A stretch of 64,000 nt of DNA from Mycolicibacterium novocastrense. Its GTDB lineage: Bacteria; Actinomycetota; Actinomycetes; Mycobacteriales; Mycobacteriaceae. Positions 1 through 8,042 of this stretch are shown one piece after another. The notes under the pieces were generated by a model. That model was not told the DNA's origin, did no database searches, and saw only the letters and a list, made by a program, of their open reading frames with translations. How positions within the stretch are numbered: the stretch's first letter is position 1; each line of letters starts with the position of its first letter. The stretch is taken from contig NZ_BCTA01000105.1 of the NCBI RefSeq assembly GCF_001570485.1, forward strand, positions 23,862 through 87,861, in the 5' to 3' direction. The position numbers were made by a program, and so were the translations under genes.

Positions 1-1959
1 GCCGTTGGGCAGCGTCATGGTCGCGCGGGCCAGGTTCTGCTTCATCCACTCACCATCGGCGAGCGGCCCATCGATCGTGATGTCGACGGGCTCACCGCGG
101 ATGTTGATCTTCTGGGCGCGTTCCCACTGGGCGCGGACGGTGCTGTCGGCCAGCCGGGCATACACCGCAGTCATGGTGTGGCTGGTGTGATCGAGCAGCC
201 GCCGAACCACTTCTTGTGGCACGTCATGGTTGATCCACCGAGTCGCCGCGGTATGCCGGAACTGGTGGGCGGTGACATGGACTGGCTGGCCGAGTTCGTC
301 TGTGAAGCCACATGTTTGCAGCCACTGGCCGAGCTGGAGGTGGAACGTCGCAGTCGGGATGGGCAGGCGGCCGTCGGGGTTGGCGCTACCGCGCGGCAAC
401 AGCACGGCGGTGGTGGGGAACCGTGTCCGGGTGCGCGTCTGCTGCGCCTGGATCAGGGTGGCCAGCTCGTCATCGATGGGCACGACCGCTTCGCGGCGCA
501 TCTTGTGGTTGCGGTAGCGCAGATAGACTGCGCCCTGCGGGTCGCGGATCAAACAGTCCAACGCCAACCGGGTGGCATCCCCGATGCGCAGTCCGGTGCG
601 GATGAGGATCTCCACGAGCAGCCGGATCCGCGGGTCGCTGATCCGATCGAGGTTGGCCGGGCTTTCGAGTTGATGCATGACGAACTCGGGAATCGCCCGC
701 GGTGCGGGTGTCTGGTCGCGGCGGGGCTGGTCGCTGGGATAGAGCTGCACGTCCGCGGGCAGCGACGCCCACCGGTGCTGGCGCACGGCGTGCAGGAAGC
801 CGGTCACCGCGCCGATGTCGGTGCTACGGGTCTTGGGGTGCGCAATCTCGACGGCCAGCCGGGCCAGGTAGGCCTCCAGCGCTGCCCGGTCCAGCGTGCC
901 CGGGCCGGCCGAGTTCGCCAACCCGGGCGTGAACCGCGAGAAGCGCACAATGGCGATACGGTCCTTGCGCAGCTGGCCCAGCCCGATCCCACACGACATG
1001 CGCCAGCGGCACCACCGCTTGGCCAAATCCCGCAACCAGACTGGTTGCACCGCAGTGAAATCCAGACAGGCGCCGTCGTGGCCGGCGATTCCGAGGCGGC
1101 GCAACAGCCACACGTTACGTTGGTATTCGCTGTCCCAGCCTGTCCCGTCACGCAGGTCGAGCAGGCAGTCGATCGCGTAGCTCAGAAACGCACGGGGGCT
1201 GTGCAGGGCGGCTCCTGCGGGCAGCCCGGCCAGCCATTCAGTCAGCGGACGCTCCAACAGCGACTCGGCGCCGCTGGCGGCCAGATGATCCAGCAGCGGC
1301 TTGATGGAACGCGGCGTGGTGCGGGTCCGCTTGGCATCGACCCGGCATTGCAGTCCGTAGCCGATCTCCAGCCGCAGCGCCGGCGGTAGCGCCCGCAAGT
1401 CGAAACGGTCCTCGCCGTAGCTGGCGCAGTACGCGATGAACTCGGCGGTCGGCGGGCGGCCCCGCAGCCGCCACCGAACGTGGTGCGACCGGCACCAGCC
1501 CCCATCCAGTTCCGCCCACAACACACACCCCGGTAGCGCACACACCGGCGTCGGTGCCTCGGCAAGCACCGGGCGCCACTGATCCAGTGGTGGCCGACCG
1601 CACTTGTCCCAAAGTTGGGAATGCTTGTAGCACAACTGATATCGGTGCTGACCGAACCCACACTCAGCCGCCAGACAAGGTTGAAGCGGTCGATGACCCA
1701 TCACCGCGGGATCCGCGGTCTGCGCCCACTCCCGCCGGTCCGGGCGACCGGCCTGTTTCCAGCGGGCCAGGTGCGCCAAACACAGCCCGCCGTATCGGCT
1801 GGAGTGCACACACCCGGGCACCGCACACGCAGGCGACCCGAGGATGGGATCACCCACTGCGGGCACCAACACCGCGGCCCGGAACTCCGGACGCACCACC
1901 GTATCCAGGCGCTCGACCAGCGTCGACCCGGGTGCGCCGGCCAGCGCCCCGACGCTCAC
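1..1959 (-). CDS. Tyrosine recombinase, TnpB-like, 3' end outside window
   Basis: Large site-specific recombinase of the Tn554-like type that works with a second recombinase (TnpA). At least 653 codons are open, and the reading frame runs off the left edge. The N-terminal 150 residues are rich in Cys and His (pairs such as CAVPGC, CALPGC, CGFGQH), suggesting zinc-binding repeats. The catalytic domain is at the C-terminal side: first Arg in RTGLRIGD, then HQFRHTAAT, LLDHTS in place of LGH, and the nucleophile in AVYARL. After that come motifs usual for this family (MKQNLARATMTLPNG). The start is a GTG that overlaps the TGA of TnpA (GTGA), indicating translational coupling. All catalytic residues seen are present, so this half of the pair looks intact as far as it can be read. 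Confidence 0.85.
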   Translation of the reverse strand, partial: MSVGALAGAPGSTLVERLDTVVRPEFRAAVLVPAVGDPILGSPACAVPGCVHSSRYGGLCLAHLARWKQAGRPDRREWAQTADPAVMGHRPLQPCLAAECGFGQHRYQLCYKHSQLWDKCGRPPLDQWRPVLAEAPTPVCALPGCVLWAELDGGWCRSHHVRWRLRGRPPTAEFIAYCASYGEDRFDLRALPPALRLEIGYGLQCRVDAKRTRTTPRSIKPLLDHLAASGAESLLERPLTEWLAGLPAGAALHSPRAFLSYAIDCLLDLRDGTGWDSEYQRNVWLLRRLGIAGHDGACLDFTAVQPVWLRDLAKRWCRWRMSCGIGLGQLRKDRIAIVRFSRFTPGLANSAGPGTLDRAALEAYLARLAVEIAHPKTRSTDIGAVTGFLHAVRQHRWASLPADVQLYPSDQPRRDQTPAPRAIPEFVMHQLESPANLDRISDPRIRLLVEILIRTGLRIGDATRLALDCLIRDPQGAVYLRYRNHKMRREAVVPIDDELATLIQAQQTRTRTRFPTTAVLLPRGSANPDGRLPIPTATFHLQLGQWLQTCGFTDELGQPVHVTAHQFRHTAATRWINHDVPQEVVRRLLDHTSHTMTAVYARLADSTVRAQWERAQKINIRGEPVDITIDGPLADGEWMKQNLARATMTLPNG

Positions 1960-2996
1960 CGCAGCTCGTCCTGATCCGTCAGCCACCCCGCGGCCACCAA
2001 CGCACGGCGAGCGTCATACGAGTGCCGAAAAGTATGTGGCCCGAACGAGATTGCGGTCCGTTCCCGAATCCGGCATACCAGGTCATAGACACTGGCACAC
2101 GTCAGCGGATGCCCGGTCGGTCCCGACCACAGGTTGACGAACACGTAGTCACTGTCCAGGTCGCCGTACTCGGTGTGCAGATAATCGGCGTAGAGCCGGA
2201 TCACCCCGGCCCCCACCGGCACCCGCCGACCACCCACCCCCTTGGCCCGCGCACCGTTGGCGTTGCGCCGCGGGACCACTGACACCAACCGGGCGGCGGC
2301 GTCGATATCGCTGTGCCGCAACCCCAGCGCCTCACCAATCCGCAACCCCGACGCAGCCAGCACAGAGAACAGGAACTGGTCACGCAGCCGATCACAGGCC
2401 GCTACGATCGTCGCGATCTGCTCGGCATCCAACGTTTCAGGGATGCGCCGATCGGCTCGTAGCCGGATCCGACGGCTGCGTTCCGGTCGAGCTCCCAAGT
2501 GCGCCAACAGCGGACGCCACGATCCACCACGTGTTCCGCGCCGCTGCCAGGTCGTCAACAGATCACCCAAGTCCACCCCGTGACGTTGATGAAACTCGTA
2601 GAACGCCGAGATCGCCGACAGCTTCCGGTTCACCGTCGCCTCCGTGCAGACACTGTCCGCCGTCGGCAGCGCCGCGACGTTACCCAGCCGTGCGCCGCCC
2701 GGCAGCCGCAGCCACGCCACGAACCGGCCCACGTCCTCCAGCCGCACCTGCGACCACACCAGGCCACGCTGGTCGAGGAACTCAAACCAGTCCCGCAGGT
2801 CATGCGCATACGCCTTGACCGTGTTCGGTGAGCGCTCCACGGCATGCAGATGCGACAAGAACGCCTCGGCCGGCTCGACCACCACAAAATCGCGATCGAG
2901 CAGCGTCCACGACTGACGATCACCAAACGGCATCACCACCGGCTGCACCCGCAGCCCAGGACACGTCATAGACACCGAAGATAACCAGTCCACCAC
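1956..2996 (-). pseudogene. Tyrosine recombinase, TnpA-like, catalytic tail missing
   Basis: First recombinase of a TnpA/TnpB pair. The SAM-like N-terminal domain (ERSPNTVKAYAHDLRDWFEF) and the catalytic start (AASGLRIGEAL, first Arg) are clear. The protein reaches HTFRHS, then continues directly YDARRALVAAGWLTDQDELR and stops at 346 residues. Family members normally have about 35 more residues here, carrying the LGH motif and the Tyr nucleophile, followed by a tail resembling DARRALxAAGW. The sequence therefore looks like an in-frame internal deletion that removed the nucleophile. GTG start. The gene overlaps TnpB by 4 bases. The remaining protein could bind DNA but should not cleave it. The deletion is inferred from family memory, not from an alignment. 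Confidence 0.75.
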
Positions 2997-3062
2997 GCAT
3001 TTCCCGACACCTCAGCCAGCGTGTCGTCTACATCGTGGACAGTCTGCTCAGGCCCTCAGATA

Positions 3063-3131
3063 ACCAATGAGATCTTGAAAGCAGCGGCGATTTTCTTCGG
3101 GGCCGAGCTCGACCGGCCCGGGAGACGGTGA
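3063..3131 (+). pseudogene. IS3-family OrfA remnant
   Basis: Only the last 22 codons of OrfA remain (TNEILKAAAIFFGAELDRPG and the following Arg-Arg-stop), a typical IS3 OrfA C-terminus with NEILKAAAxFF. The TGA overlaps the GTG of OrfB. Everything upstream, including the left inverted repeat and the HTH part of OrfA, is absent and replaced by sequence leading into the TnpA gene. Confidence 0.7.
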
Positions 3132-4090
3132 TCCGGTTCATCGCCGAACACAAGGACCAGCAGGTGGCCGGCCCCGACGGCGGGGCCGGGTTGCGCTGGG
3201 GTGTCGAGCCCATGTGTGCCGTGCTGTCTGAGCATGGCGTGCCGATCAGCCCGTCGACCTACTACGAGTGGATCGCCAAGACACCGACGCGGCGGGAGCT
3301 GCGTGACGCCGAGTTGGTCGAGATCATCACCGCAGCAAGGGAAGACAAGAAGAAGGGTCGGTTCGTCCAGACGTTGGGATCACGCAAGGTGTGGATCTGG
3401 CTACGCGGCCAGGGCCACGACGTCGCCCGCTGCACCGTGGAGCGGCTCATGCGCGACAACGGTTGGGAGGGCGCACGGTACGGGTCCAAACACAAGACCA
3501 CCGTCGCCGACGACAGCCATGTCCGGTATCCGGATCTGGTGGACCGCCGGTTCTATGCTTCGGCGCCAAATCGGTTGTGGGTAGCCGATTTCACGTATGT
3601 GGCCACGTGGATGGGGTTCGTCTACGTGGCGTTCGTCATCGACGCCTACAGTCGCCGGATCGTGGGCTGGCGGGCGGCCCGGTCAATGACCACCGACCTG
3701 GTCCTCGACGCCGTCGAACACGCGTTCTTCACCCGCACCCAGGACGGCACCAGCCTGCGCGGGCTGATCGCACATTCGGACGCGGGCAGCCAGTACACCT
3801 CGGTGGCCTTCACCCAACGCCTCATCGATGAAGGTGTGGATCCCTCGGTCGGCTCGGTCGGCGATGCCCTGGACAACGCGTTGGCCGAGACCACCGTCGG
3901 ATCGTTCAAGAACGAGGTCATCCGCCGCCAGGGCCCGTGGCGGGACGTCAACCAGGTCGAACTGGCCACCGCCGAATGGGTGATGTGGTTCAACACCGAG
4001 CGCCCGCACGAGTACCTCGACGACTTCACCCCCGAGGCCGTCGAGAAGCTCCACTACGATCACAAACGCACCCCACCAAAGGCAGGGTGA
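3128..4090 (+). CDS. IS3-family transposase OrfB
   Basis: DDE transposase catalytic subunit of an IS3-family element, 320 residues. The N-terminal HTH_21-like part contains PISPSTYYEW. The rve catalytic core has the first Asp in VADFTYV, the second in HSDAGSQYTS and the Glu in ALAETTVGSFKNE, followed by WFNTERPHEYL. All three catalytic residues are present. OrfB is normally made as an OrfAB fusion by -1 frameshifting. Since OrfA is reduced to 22 codons, the element is probably no longer autonomous, although OrfB alone is full length from its GTG. Confidence 0.92.
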   Translation: MIRFIAEHKDQQVAGPDGGAGLRWGVEPMCAVLSEHGVPISPSTYYEWIAKTPTRRELRDAELVEIITAAREDKKKGRFVQTLGSRKVWIWLRGQGHDVARCTVERLMRDNGWEGARYGSKHKTTVADDSHVRYPDLVDRRFYASAPNRLWVADFTYVATWMGFVYVAFVIDAYSRRIVGWRAARSMTTDLVLDAVEHAFFTRTQDGTSLRGLIAHSDAGSQYTSVAFTQRLIDEGVDPSVGSVGDALDNALAETTVGSFKNEVIRRQGPWRDVNQVELATAEWVMWFNTERPHEYLDDFTPEAVEKLHYDHKRTPPKAG

Positions 4091-4336
4091 TTCAACGAAT
4101 GCAGCCTCCGGACTCGCCGGGAGGGGTCATGGGGCCACTTCAACCCGCCCAACCGGGGCCAACTCGGCTTGACACAGCCACAGCCCTGTGGCCAGCAGAG
4201 GTGGTCGAGCGATTCAGCGTGTCTGTGAGGGGACGCGTCACGTGGTCGCCCAAACTCGACGTGTCGCAGGAGCACCGTGACGCCGGCGGAACGACTGTTG
4301 TGTCGCCTCGCTCGTGTGCGATTCCCACCCCTGGCG

Positions 4337-5326
4337 CTAATTCTGTGGATCAATTCTGTCGAAAGACACAGCGGTATAGGTGGTTTTGATGTTGCCGCCC
4401 GGGGTGGTTTCGGTTTTCATGACCGCTTCCACGCGAATGCGTTCGCCAACAGCCAAGCCTCGCGTCTGGCTGGGGTCGATGCGGCCGAGCTTGACAGTGA
4501 TGGCATCACCATCGTCTTGCTGGATCACCCATGCACTCACGGCTGAGACAGTGAGGTATTCGCCGACGATAAGCACGGGCTGTTCGGCGAGATTGGCGTG
4601 TTCGACCACGAAGGCCATGTGCCCGGCCGTCTGGGCGGTGACCGTGACTCTTCGCGTCGTCCGTGCCGGTTGCTTCCAGTCGATGTCGATGTCGAATGCG
4701 GCGCGCTCCAACGTTTTCGCCAGATCACGCACTGCTGAAGCGGTGCGAGGACCCATGTCACCAAGCTGGTGGACGAAGGCCGATTCCTCGGGTGCTGGCC
4801 CGATGTCGTTGCCGGCTGCGAACACCTCGATAGCCGCTCCGACAGCCGTGTCGAGCATCTGCTCGTCGGATTCGAATTCACTAAGCATGCCTGGAGCATC
4901 TGGATACTCATCAATGGGTGTGAGGGCTGGAGTGACCGTCAAGACGATCGACCCGGGAGCGGGCGCCGCGGTGAGCAACAGATCGGTGCGGCGCCTCACA
5001 TCGGCATTAGCCCTCTTCCCCAGGGCCTTGTCCCCGGTTTGTGCCGCGCCGACCGCGGTAGCCAGGCGTTGGAAGCCGGTCATGACGCGGGCCACCTCGT
5101 TGACTTTGGCCGAGCAGTCGGTGACACCATCGCCGGTGATACGAATGTTTCCGTGAGAAGCGAGGGTTCGCCCCAAGGGGTCCGCGTCGATCAGCGCCTC
5201 AAACCCGATGCGGGCCAGGTCATCAGCAGTGTTCCAGTCAGGCACTCGCTCATCGATGTCCGGTTCGCTCATCGCGGCCACGAGCGCTGCTTGCATTTTG
5301 TCGAGTTCGTCGTCAGAAATAGCCAT
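4337..5326 (-). CDS. Unknown protein, partner of nucleotidyltransferase-like gene
   Basis: 329 residues, not assigned to a family. The start MAISDDELDKMQ is chosen because a GGAGG sequence precedes it and it overlaps the end of the upstream gene by 14 bases. The N-terminal half is helical and acidic. It contains a segment with GITGDG-like and MTGFQRLATAVGAAQ sequence. The C-terminal third has strand-rich sequence ending in IKTTYTAVSFDRIDP. No signal peptide or membrane segment is seen. It is the last gene of a tight three-gene unit, so its role is probably tied to the nucleotidyltransferase-like protein. Confidence 0.7.
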   Translation of the reverse strand: MAISDDELDKMQAALVAAMSEPDIDERVPDWNTADDLARIGFEALIDADPLGRTLASHGNIRITGDGVTDCSAKVNEVARVMTGFQRLATAVGAAQTGDKALGKRANADVRRRTDLLLTAAPAPGSIVLTVTPALTPIDEYPDAPGMLSEFESDEQMLDTAVGAAIEVFAAGNDIGPAPEESAFVHQLGDMGPRTASAVRDLAKTLERAAFDIDIDWKQPARTTRRVTVTAQTAGHMAFVVEHANLAEQPVLIVGEYLTVSAVSAWVIQQDDGDAITVKLGRIDPSQTRGLAVGERIRVEAVMKTETTPGGNIKTTYTAVSFDRIDPQN

Positions 5327-5870
5327 CGATGACCACCTCCACATAGCCGCGCCGCGGCACGGCGTCCTCACGCCCCAGCGACGCCCCGCGCGGACCGGAG
5401 GGGACACGTTGGAGCACGTCGTCGAATTCTCCGCGCCGCGTCGTGTATTGCGCGAAGTACTCATCGCGGTCATGCATATCTGGTTGGCAGTGCCATGCCA
5501 CTAAAGCAGTGTCCACCTTGACACCGACAACACGCTGGAGCTGGCCGGGTAACGCATAGGCGCGCAACACTTTCGCCACCACAGGATCCAGACGCGCCTT
5601 GCCAAGCTCGTGGTCTTCGGCCCAGTAGACACACTGCACCACCGCGGGGTCCTTGACGTCGGACAGGAACGACCCGTACAACCAGGCGGCGTTGACGCAG
5701 ACATGGCGTCCCAGCATTTTGGTTGTCACCTCCCAGTCCCGCCACAGTGCGGCGCGACCCTGGCCACGGCCGTCAACGAATCGGGTGCGTATCTCATCTT
5801 GAGTCACCCGGTAACGCCCAGGCGGCAACATCCCATCAGGTCCCAACTCCGGCAACACTTCTACCCCCAA
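5313..5870 (-). CDS. Nucleotidyltransferase-like protein (DUF6932-like)
   Basis: About 185 residues. The opening LPPGRYRVTQDEIRTRF and the core WLYGSFLSDVKDP resemble the nucleotidyltransferase-fold DUF6932 family, in which a GSF motif precedes a pair of catalytic Asp residues. Here the position expected to read DVD reads VVQCVYW, so the metal-binding Asp pair seems lost or moved. The start is TTG at 5870 or the in-frame GTG at 5858, with a stop directly upstream. It lies between an HTH gene and an unknown partner on the same strand. Proteins of this fold occur in toxin-antitoxin and abortive infection systems. That role is only a suggestion here. Confidence 0.6.
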   Translation of the reverse strand: MGVEVLPELGPDGMLPPGRYRVTQDEIRTRFVDGRGQGRAALWRDWEVTTKMLGRHVCVNAAWLYGSFLSDVKDPAVVQCVYWAEDHELGKARLDPVVAKVLRAYALPGQLQRVVGVKVDTALVAWHCQPDMHDRDEYFAQYTTRRGEFDDVLQRVPSGPRGASLGREDAVPRRGYVEVVIDGYF

Positions 5871-5905
5871 CTAGCGAACGCCCCATCCCCCAGGGGCTGT
5901 GAAGC

Positions 5906-6505
5906 TCAGCCGACGACACTCACCTCCGACGCTGTCCCATCAGCTGGGGGCCAGCCTCGGTCACCGGACGGATCCTCCGCATCATCATCTCCTGCAGCGA
6001 ACATCGACAGGGTGGCTTGATCAATTGCGGCGATCACCGCGCGGGCGGCCACAACGACTGAGTCGTCGACTGCACCGTCACCGGCGATCGCCGCCTCCAA
6101 CTGATCCCGCGCCGAGAGCAGTGCACCGAACCCCGGCATCGCAGCCGGAGCCTGCGGAACGACAAACGCGCGCAGCAATTCATCGAGGGCCCGCCGCTGA
6201 CGGGTATCCATCCGCTGCGCTTCGACGGGCAACTGGTACTGCACGCTCATGGGAGGCCGCACTCCCACCGCGGCGAACGCCACCGTTTCAGGCACCTCGG
6301 CCAGATAAGCGATAGCACGGATCGACGCATCGGTCGGCTGAGATGCGTAAGCGCCTTGCCGCAGACGGTTCAGGGTCGCATGGGAAATATCGTGACCCGC
6401 CTGCTGTGCGATGTCGGCCAAACGCCGCCCGGAGGCGCCGTTGTGCCGTGTGACCGCGATTTCGATCAGGTCCCTCAACGATTTGCTGGTCTTGGACACC
6501 ACCAC
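5906..6505 (-). CDS. HTH transcriptional regulator
   Basis: About 199 residues. The N-terminal helix-turn-helix (RRLADIAQQAGHDISHATLNRL) is of XRE type. The middle is Leu-rich and the C-terminal tail is acidic (AAGDDDAEDPSGD). The start is one of three consecutive GTG codons at 6505, 6502 and 6499, which follow an AAGG sequence. A longer upstream frame exists but is Arg-rich and unlikely. It heads the unit with the two following minus-strand genes and probably autoregulates it. Confidence 0.7.
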   Translation of the reverse strand: MVVSKTSKSLRDLIEIAVTRHNGASGRRLADIAQQAGHDISHATLNRLRQGAYASQPTDASIRAIAYLAEVPETVAFAAVGVRPPMSVQYQLPVEAQRMDTRQRRALDELLRAFVVPQAPAAMPGFGALLSARDQLEAAIAGDGAVDDSVVVAARAVIAAIDQATLSMFAAGDDDAEDPSGDRGWPPADGTASEVSVVG

Positions 6506-6669
6506 ACCTGCCTTACATCTGCGCCAGAGTTGCGCGTCTGCGTGTTTCCTTATTGTTCTGCCGCGCGTCACACGAGTCAAGCGCAACACACGGCTCAGCC
6601 TCACGCGTAAACGCTTCCACTTTTTGTATCGTGACACACGTGGCAAGTGTCAGTGAGTCGAACTGGGTG

Positions 6670-7074
6670 TTACGTCCCTGCTGGAGACTGTGGCCACAGT
6701 GGTCGCCCGAGGGCGTGTTCCAGCTTGGCCAGTGTCCCGATGTCGCACAGAACTGTGCCGGCCAGGATGCGGCCGATGGTGGTGTGGGCAACCCCGGTGG
6801 CCGCGGCCAACGCCCGCTGGCCGGTGCCAGTCTCGACCATCGCCAGATGCAGTTCGCGGGCCAGATGCAGCGCCGCCGACGCCGACGGCGGCGCATCGGC
6901 AATGAGATGTCCGTCAGGCCACACTCCGGCCTCCAAGTAGGCAACCGGCGGCTGATCGCCGTGACCGCGCGACATGAGCCGACGATAGCGCCACTGCGCC
7001 ATGTCGGCATCTGTGCCGAGTGTCACCTCCACGAGTTTGGTGCATATACGCACCACGTGGGAGGGTGCCGCCAT
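6670..7074 (-). CDS. Small HTH protein
   Basis: 134 residues. The C-terminal half has a helix-turn-helix of XRE/antitoxin type (GQRALAAATGVAHTTIGRIL and TLAKLEHALGRPL). The ATG at 7074 is preferred because the region upstream encodes low-quality sequence on the opposite side of a plus-strand gene. Only about 30 bases separate this start from the start of the divergent integrase-like gene, so the two must share a promoter region. It is likely the regulator of its divergent neighbours. Confidence 0.65.
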   Translation of the reverse strand: MAAPSHVVRICTKLVEVTLGTDADMAQWRYRRLMSRGHGDQPPVAYLEAGVWPDGHLIADAPPSASAALHLARELHLAMVETGTGQRALAAATGVAHTTIGRILAGTVLCDIGTLAKLEHALGRPLWPQSPAGT

Positions 7075-7106
7075 CACAAGCCAGCTTCTGATCGGGGATG
7101 CCAACC

Positions 7107-8036
7107 ATGAGCGGGCAGTTGATGCTGCCGTTGCCGTGGGGGCCCGCCATGGCTGAGGGAAGCTTGGCGGTCGCCGTGGACACCGTGGTCGCCGCATGGG
7201 CCGTCGACGGGACCATGTCCGAGCAGACTCTGGATAAGTTCGCTCTGCTGGCCCGCCGGTTCTCTCGGTTCGCCGATGCCCACGCTGTGACCACTCTGGA
7301 CGGCGCGGATGTGGACCTTGTCACCAAATTCGTTGCTGCCAAGGGCCGAACGCGCCACGGTGTCGTCGGACCGGCAGCCGTGGCGACCATGCATAACCGG
7401 CGTGCGGCGCTGCGAGCCTTCTTTCGCACAGCTCGGCGGCTTGGTCTGACGCTGGATGATCCGACCATCGATATCACGGTGCCGGATCGTGAAGCGTCCG
7501 CGGTTCGGCCGCTGCATGACGACGAAGCCGCGTTGGTGCGGTTGTTCTCCGAGCACGCCACCCCGACCCGTCACGGCGCCACTACGGCACTCTTGTTGGC
7601 CGGCGCCCACACCAGCGAACTCGGCTACATCCGCATCGGCGACATCGACGCCACCGCCCACACCGCGTGGGCGCATGGCTCCACCAAACACCGCGCCCGC
7701 AGCGTGCCCTTGGACACGTGGGCTCGCCGGGTGATCTACCAACGCATCGCCCACCGCACCGAACTGGGTGCGTGTGCCGACGCCATCATCTGCACCGGCT
7801 CAGACGGGTCGGATGCCCAACGCCAAGCGCGGGTCTGCGTGACGGTCCGTGATGTCCTGACCCGCGCGGGGCTGACCGGGTCTGCCGGGGTCAAGCCTTC
7901 GTCGTTGACCGCTCACGCTGCGCGACAGGTCTTCGAACACACCGGCCGCATTGAGGCCGCGGCTCAGCTCACCGGTTCGAGCTCCCTTGACGGCACTGCC
8001 GCACTTATCGGCTACCGGTGGACCGAGGACATCTAA
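7107..8036 (+). CDS. Integrase-fold protein with altered catalytic residues
   Basis: About 309 residues. The N-terminal SAM-like core-binding region (LDKFALLARRFSRFADAH) and the C-terminal domain follow the tyrosine recombinase plan. The position of the first catalytic Arg reads AGAHTSEL instead of tGLRxSEL. The conserved Lys is present (GSTKHRARSVPL). The HxxR box reads AHAARQ, and the usual LGHSSL reads LTGSSSL, so the histidine there is lost. A late Tyr occurs in LIGYRW. It is therefore probably not a normal recombinase. It is followed after 6 bases by a DDE-transposase-like gene, indicating one transcript. An alternative start lies at 7098. Confidence 0.7.
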   Translation: MSGQLMLPLPWGPAMAEGSLAVAVDTVVAAWAVDGTMSEQTLDKFALLARRFSRFADAHAVTTLDGADVDLVTKFVAAKGRTRHGVVGPAAVATMHNRRAALRAFFRTARRLGLTLDDPTIDITVPDREASAVRPLHDDEAALVRLFSEHATPTRHGATTALLLAGAHTSELGYIRIGDIDATAHTAWAHGSTKHRARSVPLDTWARRVIYQRIAHRTELGACADAIICTGSDGSDAQRQARVCVTVRDVLTRAGLTGSAGVKPSSLTAHAARQVFEHTGRIEAAAQLTGSSSLDGTAALIGYRWTEDI

Positions 8037-8042
8037 CCGGCT

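Larger units (their letters stand above)
3063..4129 (+). mobile_element. IS3-family insertion sequence, left end truncated
   Basis: Comprises the OrfA remnant, OrfB and a probable right end. Just after OrfB, bases 4099-4129 (cctccggactcgccgggagg, then ggtca) look like a right terminal inverted repeat of this family. No matching left repeat is seen between the TnpA start and 3063, so the left end was lost in the rearrangement that joined this element to the recombinase pair. Confidence 0.65.

Noticed and set aside
178..1389. A 403-codon plus-strand frame over the left end
   Set aside because: It is the shadow of the minus-strand recombinase, whose frame shows clear catalytic motifs through the same stretch.
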